DNA from: Mucilaginibacter aquatilis
Lineage (GTDB): Bacteria; Bacteroidota; Bacteroidia; Sphingobacteriales; Sphingobacteriaceae
Direction of reading: 5' to 3'
Assembly: GCF_009755275.1 (NCBI RefSeq)
Contig: NZ_WQLA01000001.1
Location: 744,001 to 808,000, forward strand
Length of the DNA: 64,000 nt
Under the pieces are notes generated by a model. That model had not been told where the DNA came from, did no database searches, and worked only from the letters and a program-made list of their open reading frames with translations. Shown piece after piece: positions 43,136 to 51,573 of the stretch (the first letter of the stretch is position 1; every line of letters starts with the position of its first letter). Both the position numbers and the translations under genes were made by a program.

Positions 43136-44995
43136 ATGCGCATCAGCACTTTATTATTAGCCGTAACTTTTAGTTTGCTTATATGCCAAAGCAAAGCACA
43201 AGACACTGCAGGTAAAAAACAACAAACAACCGATACTATAAATAACAAGGTTTTAGGTGCGCAAATAAACAGGTTACAGCAATTACAGGCCGAGCATGTT
43301 GCCGATTCATTAAAGAAAGAAGCACTTGAAATACAAATAAGTATGCTCAAGTCGTCTGATAACACACGCAAGTCGGCCTTACAGCGTGAACTAGTCGAAC
43401 TTAGAAGTCAGGATTCAGTAAGAGCTGCAAAGCAGAAGCGACAAGTAGATTCGTTACGTAGGTTTGTGAAGGGTTATCCGGTTATATTCTTTAAGGACAC
43501 CTTATTCACTATCTATAACCGCCAGGGCAGCTTTTCGGCCTCAGACCGTGCCGCTGCAATAATTGACCGCCTGGAAACCATTAGTCATGATCATCTTTTT
43601 GCTGCAGACTCATTAAAAATTACTGAGGCAGAACAAACCATTGACTTGCAGTATGGCAAAATGCTTATAATGAGTATTGCCGAGATAGATGCCTTATGGG
43701 CCGAAAAAAAACGCTCGGTATTGGCTCTGCAGTATAAAGGTGTAATAGCTAAGGCAATTATCAACTACCAAAATGAAACCAGCTGGGATACTTTACTCAA
43801 GGAAGCCGGACTTGCACTTTTGGTAATAGTTGTTGCCCTGCTTATCATTTACTTTTTGCAACGAATTTTCAATTGGATACAACAGAAAATAGCCGCGCAA
43901 AAAGATCAGCTTATAAAAGGGCTGCGTATAAAAAACTATGAACTGCTAACGGCCGATCGGTCGGTATATGTTTTAAATGTTGTTGCAACTTTAGTAAAAT
44001 GGGTATTTATAATTATCATCATCTACCTTGCTTTACCTATTTTGTTCGGCATTTTCCCCTGGACCAAAGACTACTCGGTAAAGCTTCTGAGCTACTTTAC
44101 TACACCTGTAAAAAGAATACTGGTAGCTATATGGAATTACATTCCAAACCTCATTACCATAATCGTATTGGTATTGGTGTTCAGGTATATTATACGTTTC
44201 CTGCGTTTTATAAAGGATGAAATTGAACGCGGGGTATTGCGCATACCTGGCTTTTATACAGATTGGGCAAACCCTACATTTCAAATTATACGCATACTGG
44301 TGCTGGCCTTTATGCTAATTGTTATATTTCCTTATATGCCGGGATCCGAATCGCCTATATTTAAGGGCGTTTCTGTGTTTGTGGGCGTGCTTTTCACCTT
44401 TGGTTCGGCAGGTGCTTTGAGCAACGTGGTAGCAGGGCTGGTGTTAACCTATATGCGGGCTTTTAAAATTGGTGATCGCGTGAAAATTGGCGATGCTACA
44501 GGAGACATCATTGAAAAATCATTGCTGGTAACTCGCATACGCACTATAAAAAACGAGGTTATTTCAATACCAAATTCAATGGTGATGAATAACCATACCG
44601 TAAATTTCACAATTGAAACGGCAGATAAAGGACTCATCATCTATAAAACCGTTACTGTGGGTTATGATGTACCCTGGCGCAAGGTGCATGAATTGCTCAT
44701 AGCGGCAGCAAAAGCCACTCCCATGATTGAGCATGAACCTGAACCTTTTGTGCTACAAACAAACTTTGATGACTTTAGCGTAGCTTACCAGATTAACGGC
44801 TACACAAAACATGCAAGCAAACAAGCCCTGATATATTCAGAACTTTATAAAAACCTGCAAGATACATTCAATGAGGCGGGTGTAGAATTGTTGTCGCCAA
44901 CTTACCACGCCGTAAGAGACGGTAATGCAACCACTACTCCGCCTGAGTATTTGCCTAAAGACTACGTTCCCCCAGGCTTTAAAATAAACAGGTAA
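43136..44995 (+). CDS. MscS-family mechanosensitive channel with a periplasmic coiled coil
   Basis: A 619-residue protein. It starts with a signal peptide (about 1-22, SLLICQSKAQ), followed by a periplasmic coiled-coil-rich region (about 40-200). Membrane helices lie at about 225-242, 280-300, 325-350, 385-400 and 412-445. The MscS core has FGSAGALSNVVAGLVLTYMRAFKIGDRVKIGDATGDIIEKSLLVTRIRT and a beta domain. It is larger than MscS of E. coli (286 residues) and closer to MscK/MscM-like architecture. It opens under membrane tension to release solutes. Confidence 0.92.
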   Translation: MRISTLLLAVTFSLLICQSKAQDTAGKKQQTTDTINNKVLGAQINRLQQLQAEHVADSLKKEALEIQISMLKSSDNTRKSALQRELVELRSQDSVRAAKQKRQVDSLRRFVKGYPVIFFKDTLFTIYNRQGSFSASDRAAAIIDRLETISHDHLFAADSLKITEAEQTIDLQYGKMLIMSIAEIDALWAEKKRSVLALQYKGVIAKAIINYQNETSWDTLLKEAGLALLVIVVALLIIYFLQRIFNWIQQKIAAQKDQLIKGLRIKNYELLTADRSVYVLNVVATLVKWVFIIIIIYLALPILFGIFPWTKDYSVKLLSYFTTPVKRILVAIWNYIPNLITIIVLVLVFRYIIRFLRFIKDEIERGVLRIPGFYTDWANPTFQIIRILVLAFMLIVIFPYMPGSESPIFKGVSVFVGVLFTFGSAGALSNVVAGLVLTYMRAFKIGDRVKIGDATGDIIEKSLLVTRIRTIKNEVISIPNSMVMNNHTVNFTIETADKGLIIYKTVTVGYDVPWRKVHELLIAAAKATPMIEHEPEPFVLQTNFDDFSVAYQINGYTKHASKQALIYSELYKNLQDTFNEAGVELLSPTYHAVRDGNATTTPPEYLPKDYVPPGFKINR

Positions 44996-45009
44996 GCGTT
45001 GGAGACACC

Positions 45010-45399
45010 TTAATTCATTTTGAACGGTGCGATAAGGTAAAATTCAGGAATCTGCGCGTCAAAAACGGTATTATCTAACAAACGCAGCATTTGGTACTCG
45101 CCTTTCATGCTGCCCATATCAGTTTTAAGGTTACAGCCAGATATATATTCATGCGATTCACCCGGTTCAATTACCGGTTGCAAACCAACAACGCCTTCAC
45201 CTTCAACCTCGCGGTGGCTACCATTTGAATCAAATATGCTCCAATGACGGCGCATAAGCTGAATGGTGTAATCGCTTAAGTTTTCAATATGAATTTTGTA
45301 GGCAAACATGAAATGCTCATTCGCCGGGTTTGAGTATTCGGGTTGATATTGTGTTTCAACCGACACTTTAACCCCATCTGTAATAATAGTTGTTGCCAT
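45010..45399 (-). CDS. apaG: ApaG protein (Co2+/Mg2+ efflux-associated)
   Basis: A 129-residue fibronectin-III-like protein: TDGVKVSVETQYQPEYSNP, FAYKIHIENLSDYTIQLMRRHWSIFDSNG, EVEGEGVVGLQPVIEPGESHEYISGC and MKGEYQML. Family length is about 125-130 residues, which supports the ATG at 45399 over a 10-residue extension. Its exact biochemical role is unsettled. It lies 33 bp after dusB in the same orientation, so they probably form an operon. Confidence 0.93.
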   Translation of the reverse strand: MATTIITDGVKVSVETQYQPEYSNPANEHFMFAYKIHIENLSDYTIQLMRRHWSIFDSNGSHREVEGEGVVGLQPVIEPGESHEYISGCNLKTDMGSMKGEYQMLRLLDNTVFDAQIPEFYLIAPFKMN

Positions 45400-45432
45400 A
45401 TGTTTAAGGTTAAAAAACTTGTAAATCAATAA

Positions 45433-46425
45433 TCACGCCAGTTCGTGAGTGTAACGATCGGTAATTTGTTCAAGTATTTCAAAAAGCTCGTCTATATTTT
45501 CGGTACTCACCAGCCTGGTTCTGAATTCTTTAAAATTTTCAAGGCCTTTAAAGTAGTTTGAATAATGTCTCCGCATCTCAAAAACCCCGGTTTTGGGCCC
45601 TTTCCACTCAACTGACTTTTGTAAGTGAGTTTTGCAAACGTCAACACGCTCGGTAATAGTCGGGCCTTCAAGGTGTGTACCCGTTTCAAAAAAGTGCTTT
45701 ACTTCTCTGAAGATCCAAGGGTAGCCAATAGCTGCACGGCCTATCATCATGCCATCAACACCGTATTCAAGTCGCCAGTTTGCCGCTTTTTCGGGCGAAT
45801 CAATATCACCGTTGCCGAAAATAGGAATTTTGATGCGCGGGTTCTTCTTAATATCACGTATAAGCGACCAATCAGCCACCCCTTTATACATTTGAGCGCG
45901 TGTACGACCATGTATAGTTAAAGCCTTAATACCTACATCCTGCAGGCGTTCGGCAACCTCATAAACGTTTTTGGTATTATCATCCCAACCTAAACGCGTT
46001 TTTACCGTAACCGGCAAATGCGTTGCCTCAACAACAGCTTTGGTCATGGCTACCATCTTATCAATATCCTGCAAAAGGCTTGCACCCGCACCTCGGCAGG
46101 CTACATTTTTTACCGGGCATCCGTAATTGATATCCATCAAATCAGGGCCTGCCTGGGTTGATATTTCGGTAGCTTCGCGCATGCTGTTAATATCACTGCC
46201 AAATATTTGAATACCTATAGGCCTTTCGTAATCAAATATGTCGAGTTTTTTACGGCTTTTGGCAGCATCGCGTATTAAGCCCTCTGATGATATAAATTCG
46301 GTATACATCATATCGGCCCCGTTTTGCTTACATACATAACGGAACGGCGGATCGCTCACATCTTCCATCGGCGCCAGCAGCAGCGGGAACTCTCCTAAAT
46401 CAATATTTCCAATTTGTACAGACAT
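45433..46425 (-). CDS. dusB: tRNA-dihydrouridine synthase (DusB type)
   Basis: A 330-residue FMN-dependent enzyme that reduces uridines in the tRNA D-loop. LLAPMEDVSDPPFR, DINYGCPVKNVACRGAGASLL (catalytic Cys C-R-G), VTVKTRLGWDD and LTIHGRTRAQMYKG are all present. The N-terminal barrel is followed by a helical RNA-binding domain. It is divergent from the CPBP protease gene, with only 46 bp between start codons. Confidence 0.94.
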   Translation of the reverse strand: MSVQIGNIDLGEFPLLLAPMEDVSDPPFRYVCKQNGADMMYTEFISSEGLIRDAAKSRKKLDIFDYERPIGIQIFGSDINSMREATEISTQAGPDLMDINYGCPVKNVACRGAGASLLQDIDKMVAMTKAVVEATHLPVTVKTRLGWDDNTKNVYEVAERLQDVGIKALTIHGRTRAQMYKGVADWSLIRDIKKNPRIKIPIFGNGDIDSPEKAANWRLEYGVDGMMIGRAAIGYPWIFREVKHFFETGTHLEGPTITERVDVCKTHLQKSVEWKGPKTGVFEMRRHYSNYFKGLENFKEFRTRLVSTENIDELFEILEQITDRYTHELA

Positions 46426-46471
46426 GCCCTATCTTTAACAACTGCAAAAGTACATAATTTGCAACAACTGT

Positions 46472-47407
46472 ATGATCAGCAAAAAACCATATTATAAGCA
46501 GGAGTTTGGCCCGGCACTTCAATTTGCTGCTTTTATTGGAATAACTATAGCTTTATTACTGCTGGGCAATATTATAGCCCTGGCTTTTATAGCAGTCAAA
46601 TATGGCGCAAACGGCCTTATGGAGTTTGTGAGCATCGATTTAACTTCGCCCATTGTTACCCAAAACCTGTGGATATTGCAGGTTGCTGGTACCACCATAC
46701 CAATTTTGCTTATACCCATAGTTTTTGCAAAACTGCTTACCCGCCAGCCGTCAAATTATCTTAAAGTGTCGGCAAGCTTTCCTTCCATGCTTATGTTAAT
46801 AGTTTTAGCTACCATGGTGGTAAGTATGCCCTTTATGGAAACACTTATCAACATTAATCGCAAAATGGTTCTTCCTGAGTTTTTAAAAGGACTGGAAGAT
46901 GCGCTTCGCCGCGCTGAGGATAGCGCACAAAAGGTGACGGCTGTACTGCTTAAAATGGATTCGCTGGCAGATATGTTTAAGGCCCTCATCCTGGTTGCAC
47001 TTGTAACAGCAATAGCCGAGGAGTTGATGTTCAGAGGGTGTTTGCAAACCATTTTTTTACAGTGGACTAACAGCATACACTGGGCGGTTTGGATAACCGC
47101 CGCACTCTTCAGCGCCTTTCATATGGAATTTTATGGTTTTTTACCCCGGTTAATGCTTGGTGTTTTGTTTGGCTACTTTACCGTATGGAGCGGTAGTATA
47201 TGGCCGGCTGTATGGGGCCATTTTTTAAACAACGGAACCGCAGTTGTGCTTACCTACTTATATCAGCATAAAAAAATTGATATTAACCCCGATGCGCAGC
47301 ATGCGTTTAATTACTTTTTACCAGTTTTAAGTGCTGCTTTTACCTTAACTTTGCTGCTGGGCTACCGTTGGGTGGCTAACCGCAAAACAATTGCCGACAG
47401 CGTTTAA
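46472..47407 (+). CDS. CPBP-family intramembrane metalloprotease
   Basis: A 311-residue membrane protein with about eight helices. The Abi/CPBP motifs are EELMFRG (EExxxR), FHMEFYGFLPRLMLGVLFGY and the third motif WGHFLNN. The family includes CAAX-prenyl proteases and bacterial immunity or envelope proteins; the substrate here is unknown. Its stop overlaps the next start (TAATG), and it is coupled to DUF2007 and cdsA, suggesting a membrane-assembly context. Confidence 0.9.
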   Translation: MISKKPYYKQEFGPALQFAAFIGITIALLLLGNIIALAFIAVKYGANGLMEFVSIDLTSPIVTQNLWILQVAGTTIPILLIPIVFAKLLTRQPSNYLKVSASFPSMLMLIVLATMVVSMPFMETLININRKMVLPEFLKGLEDALRRAEDSAQKVTAVLLKMDSLADMFKALILVALVTAIAEELMFRGCLQTIFLQWTNSIHWAVWITAALFSAFHMEFYGFLPRLMLGVLFGYFTVWSGSIWPAVWGHFLNNGTAVVLTYLYQHKKIDINPDAQHAFNYFLPVLSAAFTLTLLLGYRWVANRKTIADSV

Positions 47408-47619
47408 TGGAAAAAAACTGGGTCAAAATTTACTCTTCTTCTAACTACTATCAAGCCGAAATTATAAAGCAAGTGCTGTTGGAACATGAAATTGGCGCTG
47501 TATTGCTTAACAGGCAGGCATCATCTCATCAAAACTTTGGCAATATTGAAGTGTACATACACGAAGAGAATTTTAGCCAAGCCATTGAACTAATGGTAAT
47601 GAACCAAATAACCTTATGA
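47407..47619 (+). CDS. DUF2007 small signal-transducing-type protein
   Basis: A 70-residue protein with the DUF2007 pattern: WVKIYSSSNYYQAEIIKQVLLEHEIGAVLLNRQ...IEVYIHEENFSQAIELM, an ACT/PII-like mini-domain. It overlaps the CPBP gene by 1 bp and cdsA by 4 bp (ATGA), so all three are translationally coupled. Function unknown. Confidence 0.85.
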   Translation: MEKNWVKIYSSSNYYQAEIIKQVLLEHEIGAVLLNRQASSHQNFGNIEVYIHEENFSQAIELMVMNQITL

Positions 47620-48440
47620 AAACTCGTGCTATAACAGGCTTCTTTTTTGTGATTGTAATGCTGGGTTCCTTTTTTGCAGGAGCGGCAGTATTTTCGGTAT
47701 TTTACGGCATACTTGCAGTTTTGTGTTTGCAGGAGTTTTATGGCCTTATAAAACAAAGCGGTTCATCTCCAAACACTGCAACAGGCCTAATTAACGGCGT
47801 TTACACCTATGCTGCATTTGCGGCATTATTTCATTGGGATGTTTACCCCGAGGCTCAAACCATACATAAGCTGGTATTTTTACTCGTACCCGCCATGATG
47901 GCTATATTTATACAGGAGTTGTACCGCAACACCAACAAGCCGTTTGAAAACATTGCCTACACGTTTTTGGGTATTATACTTACAGTGCTTCCTTTCACAT
48001 TTTTTCATGCGCTGGGCTTTGTAACCAATAGCGGTTTTAGCGCCCACATACCCATGGGCTTTTTGCTTATGTTGTGGGCTAATGATACAGGCGCCTACCT
48101 TGTTGGCAGGCAGTTTGGCCGCACTAAACTTTTTGAGCGCCACTCGCCTAAAAAAACCTGGGAGGGTTTTATTGGGGGGATTATTATAAGTGCTGTAGCC
48201 GGTTACGTTCTAAGTATTTACTTTAAAGAGCTTGTTTGGAGGCAGTGGGTATCAGTAGCCATTTTAATAAGCATAGTTGGAACCCTTGGAGATTTGGTTG
48301 AATCGATGTTTAAGCGCAGTATTAACGTTAAGGATAGTGGTGGCTTACTGCCGGGCCACGGCGGCTTGCTTGACAGGTTTGACGGCTTATTTATGGCGGC
48401 ACCAATTGTATTTGCTTATCTGTATTTCATATTCAATTAG
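47616..48440 (+). CDS. cdsA: Phosphatidate cytidylyltransferase
   Basis: A 274-residue membrane enzyme that makes CDP-diacylglycerol from phosphatidate and CTP. About seven helices precede the family signature SINVKDSGGLLPGHGGLLDRFDGL, and LWANDTGAYLVGRQFGR is also conserved. It feeds phosphatidylserine synthesis; psd lies 95 bp downstream. The start overlaps the DUF2007 stop. Confidence 0.95.
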   Translation: MKTRAITGFFFVIVMLGSFFAGAAVFSVFYGILAVLCLQEFYGLIKQSGSSPNTATGLINGVYTYAAFAALFHWDVYPEAQTIHKLVFLLVPAMMAIFIQELYRNTNKPFENIAYTFLGIILTVLPFTFFHALGFVTNSGFSAHIPMGFLLMLWANDTGAYLVGRQFGRTKLFERHSPKKTWEGFIGGIIISAVAGYVLSIYFKELVWRQWVSVAILISIVGTLGDLVESMFKRSINVKDSGGLLPGHGGLLDRFDGLFMAAPIVFAYLYFIFN

Positions 48441-48500
48441 GCTAAGCCGCTAACTATTAGCTTTTATTATAAATATTGTTGGGCAAACAGACCTATTTAC

Positions 48501-48508
48501 TAATTTTG
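48501..48508 (+). promoter_or_regulatory. -7 promoter element TAATTTTG of psd
   Basis: An exact TAnnTTTG match, 26 nt before the psd ATG. It shows an internal promoter after cdsA. Confidence 0.55.
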
Positions 48509-48534
48509 CTAACTTATTAAAACAGCATCACATC

Positions 48535-49197
48535 ATGACTTTTCATAAAGAAGGATACACTTCCATGGCCCTGTGCATTTTGTTCATTTTTGTATTGAAT
48601 GCTCTGGTACATTTTTACTACCCCGAAGCAGCGGTGCTTAAATGGTTCATTTACATAATCTCGTTTTTACTTTTTGTTATTATACTACAATTTTTCCGCA
48701 GCCCTAAATTTGTCGTTACCACGCATGATGAGCATGTTATTTGCCCCGCCGATGGTAAAGTAGTAGTAATTGAGGAAGTTGAAGAGCCTGAATTTTTAAA
48801 AGACAAACGCATTCAGGTATCCGTATTTATGTCGCCGGTTAATGTGCACGTAAACCGTAATCCTATTGCCGGTGTTATATCGTATTTCAAATATCACCCG
48901 GGTAAATACCTGGTAGCATGGCATCCAAAGTCATCTACAGAAAATGAGCGTACCACTATTGCTATTGAAAGCAAAACAGGTGTAACAGTACTGTTCAGGC
49001 AAATTGCAGGTGCTTTGGCACGCCGCATTGTATGGTACGTTAAAGAAGGACAACAGGTTGAGCAAGGCGAACAATTTGGCTTTATTAAATTTGGCTCACG
49101 CGTAGATATATTTTTACCTCTGGGCACCAAAATCAACGTAAACCTTGGCGATAAGGTTAAAGGTGGCCGTACTGTATTGGCTGAGCTTCAAGCTTAA
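48535..49197 (+). CDS. psd: Phosphatidylserine decarboxylase family protein
   Basis: A 220-residue enzyme that makes phosphatidylethanolamine. It has two N-terminal helices, CPADGKVVVIEEVEE, FMSPVNVHVNRNPIAG and the self-cleavage site FGSRVDIFLP. The GSR site, rather than LGST, and the short length mark the PSD-A/archaetidylserine-type group. Cleavage before the serine yields the pyruvoyl prosthetic group. Together with cdsA it forms a phospholipid block. Confidence 0.93.
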   Translation: MTFHKEGYTSMALCILFIFVLNALVHFYYPEAAVLKWFIYIISFLLFVIILQFFRSPKFVVTTHDEHVICPADGKVVVIEEVEEPEFLKDKRIQVSVFMSPVNVHVNRNPIAGVISYFKYHPGKYLVAWHPKSSTENERTTIAIESKTGVTVLFRQIAGALARRIVWYVKEGQQVEQGEQFGFIKFGSRVDIFLPLGTKINVNLGDKVKGGRTVLAELQA

Positions 49198-49220
49198 ACA
49201 TTTACTGATATAATACCAGA

Positions 49221-49257
49221 AGCGGTTGGCACTTAAAAAGCCAACCGCTTTTTCTTT
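49221..49257 (+). terminator. Terminator of psd
   Basis: AGCGGTTGGC and GCCAACCGCT form a 10-bp perfect stem, followed by T5-C-T3. Confidence 0.9.
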
Positions 49258-49413
49258 ATAAGCTATTTTGGTTACTCTTGCGCCAGTATTGTAGCAAGGC
49301 TCCTGCCATCGCATCATCAAATACTGTGGCCATAAAACTTCGAGGTGAGCATGTTTGCTTCTCAAATAACAGGTTTATTCGGTACCTAGCACAATTAACA
49401 TAGAAGGCGTATA

Positions 49414-49455
49414 AAAACAAAGCAGCCGTTGGATTTATGGTCCAACGGCTGCTTT
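49414..49455 (-). terminator. Terminator of rplY
   Basis: A 15-bp perfect stem (49419-49433 with 49441-49455, core AGCAGCCGTTGGA). On the minus strand UUGUUUUU follows. The DNA from 49258 to 49413 shows no gene. Confidence 0.9.
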
Positions 49456-49477
49456 AATTTAAAATTGATGAATGAGC

Positions 49478-50056
49478 TTATTTACCTCTTGCTTCTTGCT
49501 CAGCCTGACGAAGAGCACGTGAAGTAGTGATTGATAAGATAGTGTCTTCAGGAGTGTTAGTGATAGTTAAGTTTTCAACTTGAATATCGCGTACACGAAC
49601 TGATTTACCAACTTCTAAACCTTCGATGCTTACTTCAATGGTATCTAAGTGATCTTTAGGTAAAGCTTTGATACGTAATTTACGTAGCTTTTGAACTAAT
49701 TTACCACCCATTTTAACACCAGGAGAAGTACCGGTTAAGCGAATTGGAATTTCGATAGTTACTGGTTTAGCCTCGTCAAGTTGTAAAAAGTCGATGTGCA
49801 AAGTTTCGCCGGTTAACGGGTGAAATTGCATATCCTTAATGATAGCCTGAGTTTTAGTACCAGCAATATCTAAATCAATAAACTGAACTTCGTGAGTAAA
49901 AATCACAGTCTTAATTTCGGCAGCCGAAACAGAAAAGTGAGTTTGAGTTGCGCCACCGTACAATACTGCAGGCACTAAACCTTGGTAACGTAGCTCTTTA
50001 GCATCGCGTTTCCCTACGTTCTCTCTTAGAGAACCGCTAATAGCAAATGATTTCAT
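49478..50056 (-). CDS. rplY: 50S ribosomal protein L25 (Ctc-like, long form)
   Basis: A 192-residue L25 with the N-terminal 5S-rRNA-binding domain (GSLRENVGKRDAKELRYQGLVPAVLYGG) and the C-terminal TL5/Ctc beta domain. The latter includes IRLTGTSPGVKMGGKLVQKLRKLRIKALPKDHLDTIEVSIEGLEVGKSVRVRDI. A short tail (LRQAEQEARGK) replaces the long acidic extension of some relatives. It is followed by a strong terminator. prs lies upstream, 115 bp away. Confidence 0.95.
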   Translation of the reverse strand: MKSFAISGSLRENVGKRDAKELRYQGLVPAVLYGGATQTHFSVSAAEIKTVIFTHEVQFIDLDIAGTKTQAIIKDMQFHPLTGETLHIDFLQLDEAKPVTIEIPIRLTGTSPGVKMGGKLVQKLRKLRIKALPKDHLDTIEVSIEGLEVGKSVRVRDIQVENLTITNTPEDTILSITTSRALRQAEQEARGK

Positions 50057-50100
50057 TTTTTTAATTTAAATTGTTTGTTCTATAAAGCTCACAGCCTGTT

Positions 50101-50160
50101 AACCATGAACCATAGTTCTTTATATTTAGTTGCTGCTCATGGAATATTACCATAACCAAG
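50101..50160. repeat. Remnant heptad repeat L7 (rplY / prs spacer)
   Basis: AACCATG-AACCATA-GTTC (50101-50118) matches the heptamer type of L1 and L3. A weak opposite arm (CTCATGG... CCATAACC) follows near 50137-50158. Heavily decayed. Confidence 0.35.
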
Positions 50161-50171
50161 CCACTTAAAAA

Positions 50172-51116
50172 TTAGTCTATTTTAAACAACTGGCTAATTG
50201 AACCATGCTCGTTTACGTTAGCAATGGCTTTACCAAATAACTCTGCTGTTGACAGTACTTTAATTTTACTGCACTCCTGCTTAAGCGGAATAGTATCAGT
50301 AACAATAAGCTCTGTTAAAGCCGAATTTTCAATTGTTTCGTATGCCTTGCCAGATAACAGCGGGTGGGTACACACCGCACGTACACTGTTAGCACCACGC
50401 TCCATAATTAGGCCTGCAGCTTTAGCCAAAGTACCGGCCGTATCGCAAATATCATCAATAAGCACTATGTCTTGACCGGTTACATCGCCAATAACACTCA
50501 TGCTTTCAATTTCATTGGCACGCTTACGGCGTTTATCACATATTACAACCTCGGCATTAAAAAACTTGGCAAAGGTACGTGCGCGGTAAGAGCCGCCCAT
50601 ATCAGGCGATGCAATAGTAAGGTTAGGCAGGTTAAGGCTTTTTATGTAAGGCACAAAAATGATCGAAGCATCTAAGTGATCTACAGGTATGTCAAAAAAG
50701 CCTTGTATCTGGGCCGCGTGCAAATCCATGGTCATTACGCGGTTAACACCTGCTGCAGTTAGCAAGTTGGCAGCCAGTTTAGCACCAATGGCAACACGTG
50801 GTTTATCTTTACGATCCTGACGGGCTAAGCCAAAATACGGAATAACAGCTGTTACATAATGTGCCGATGCCCTGCGTGCAGCATCAACCATCATAAGCAG
50901 TTCCATTAAATTATCAGTTGGTGGATTGGTTGATTGGATGAAAAACACATCGCAACCACGAACCGACTCATTGATGTACGGCTGAAACTCACCATCGCTA
51001 AAGCGCGATAATGTCAAATCGCCCAACTCGCGGCCATAAACCTTGGCAATTTTTTCAGCCAGATCGGTTGTGCCCGAACCTGCAAACAATTTAACCGGAT
51101 TGAATTGTAAAGGCAT
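50172..51116 (-). CDS. prs: Ribose-phosphate pyrophosphokinase
   Basis: A 314-residue PRPP synthetase: KLFAGSGTTDLAEKIAKVYG, SDGEFQPYINESVRG, FFIQSTNPPTDNLMELL, the catalytic FDIPVDHLDAS and the PRPP loop IVLIDDICDTAGTLAKAA. It supplies PRPP for nucleotide, His and Trp synthesis. The ATG at 51116 gives the usual length; a 37-residue N-terminal extension in the frame was rejected. A near-consensus -7 (CAATTTTGC) lies at about 51164-51172. Confidence 0.97.
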   Translation of the reverse strand: MPLQFNPVKLFAGSGTTDLAEKIAKVYGRELGDLTLSRFSDGEFQPYINESVRGCDVFFIQSTNPPTDNLMELLMMVDAARRASAHYVTAVIPYFGLARQDRKDKPRVAIGAKLAANLLTAAGVNRVMTMDLHAAQIQGFFDIPVDHLDASIIFVPYIKSLNLPNLTIASPDMGGSYRARTFAKFFNAEVVICDKRRKRANEIESMSVIGDVTGQDIVLIDDICDTAGTLAKAAGLIMERGANSVRAVCTHPLLSGKAYETIENSALTELIVTDTIPLKQECSKIKVLSTAELFGKAIANVNEHGSISQLFKID

Positions 51117-51240
51117 TTTATTGTTATTTCGGATTTTACCAGGTTTTTGCCTGATGTTATTATCGCAAAATTGAGCCGGAATACTTTGCCTGCCGACAAT
51201 ATTAATTGTACAGAAGACAAATAACAACGACTTAAAATGA

Positions 51241-51276
51241 AAAAAATCGAATTTCGGTATTCCAAAATTCGATTTT
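51241..51276 (-). terminator. Terminator of tRNA-Gln
   Basis: AAATCGAATTT and AAAATTCGATTTT arms form a stem just past the tRNA 3' end. On the minus strand it ends in a U-run (51246-51241). Confidence 0.75.
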
Positions 51277-51283
51277 CTTCGTG

Positions 51284-51354
51284 TTGTCCGACCTGGATTC
51301 GAACCAAGACAAACGGTACCAAAAACCGTCGTACTACCTTTATACTATCGGACA
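51284..51354 (-). tRNA. tRNA-Gln (anticodon TTG)
   Basis: A 71-nt cloverleaf. Acceptor UGUCCGA pairs with UCGGACA, and the anticodon stem ACGGU/ACCGU holds loop UUUUGGU (anticodon UUG). The T-loop is UUCGAAU and the discriminator A. CCA is not encoded. Confidence 0.96.
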
Positions 51355-51393
51355 ATCCTCTTTCGAAATTGTTATCCTCTTCCGAAATCGAAT

Positions 51394-51402
51394 GCAAATG
51401 TA
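51394..51402 (-). promoter_or_regulatory. -7 promoter element TACATTTGC of tRNA-Gln
   Basis: A minus-strand exact match to TAnnTTTG(C), 39 nt before the tRNA 5' end. Confidence 0.65.
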
Positions 51403-51573
51403 AGGCGTTTTTTTGAAGCCGCAAATATTTTTTAAAAAAATTTTTCTCAATCAGTTCAGTAGCCCCTTTAAGCTGTTAAAATTATGTTAAAGCACAACTA
51501 ATTAAACCAAGGTGTGCATAGTTTTCTTAATTTCGTCGGCTTAAACAGTAACTCAAATTCTGATAATTTGAAT

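Noticed and set aside
49114..49365. 83-codon minus-strand frame across the end of psd and its terminator
   Set aside because: It reads through the psd terminator stem and the conserved psd 3' end on the other strand.
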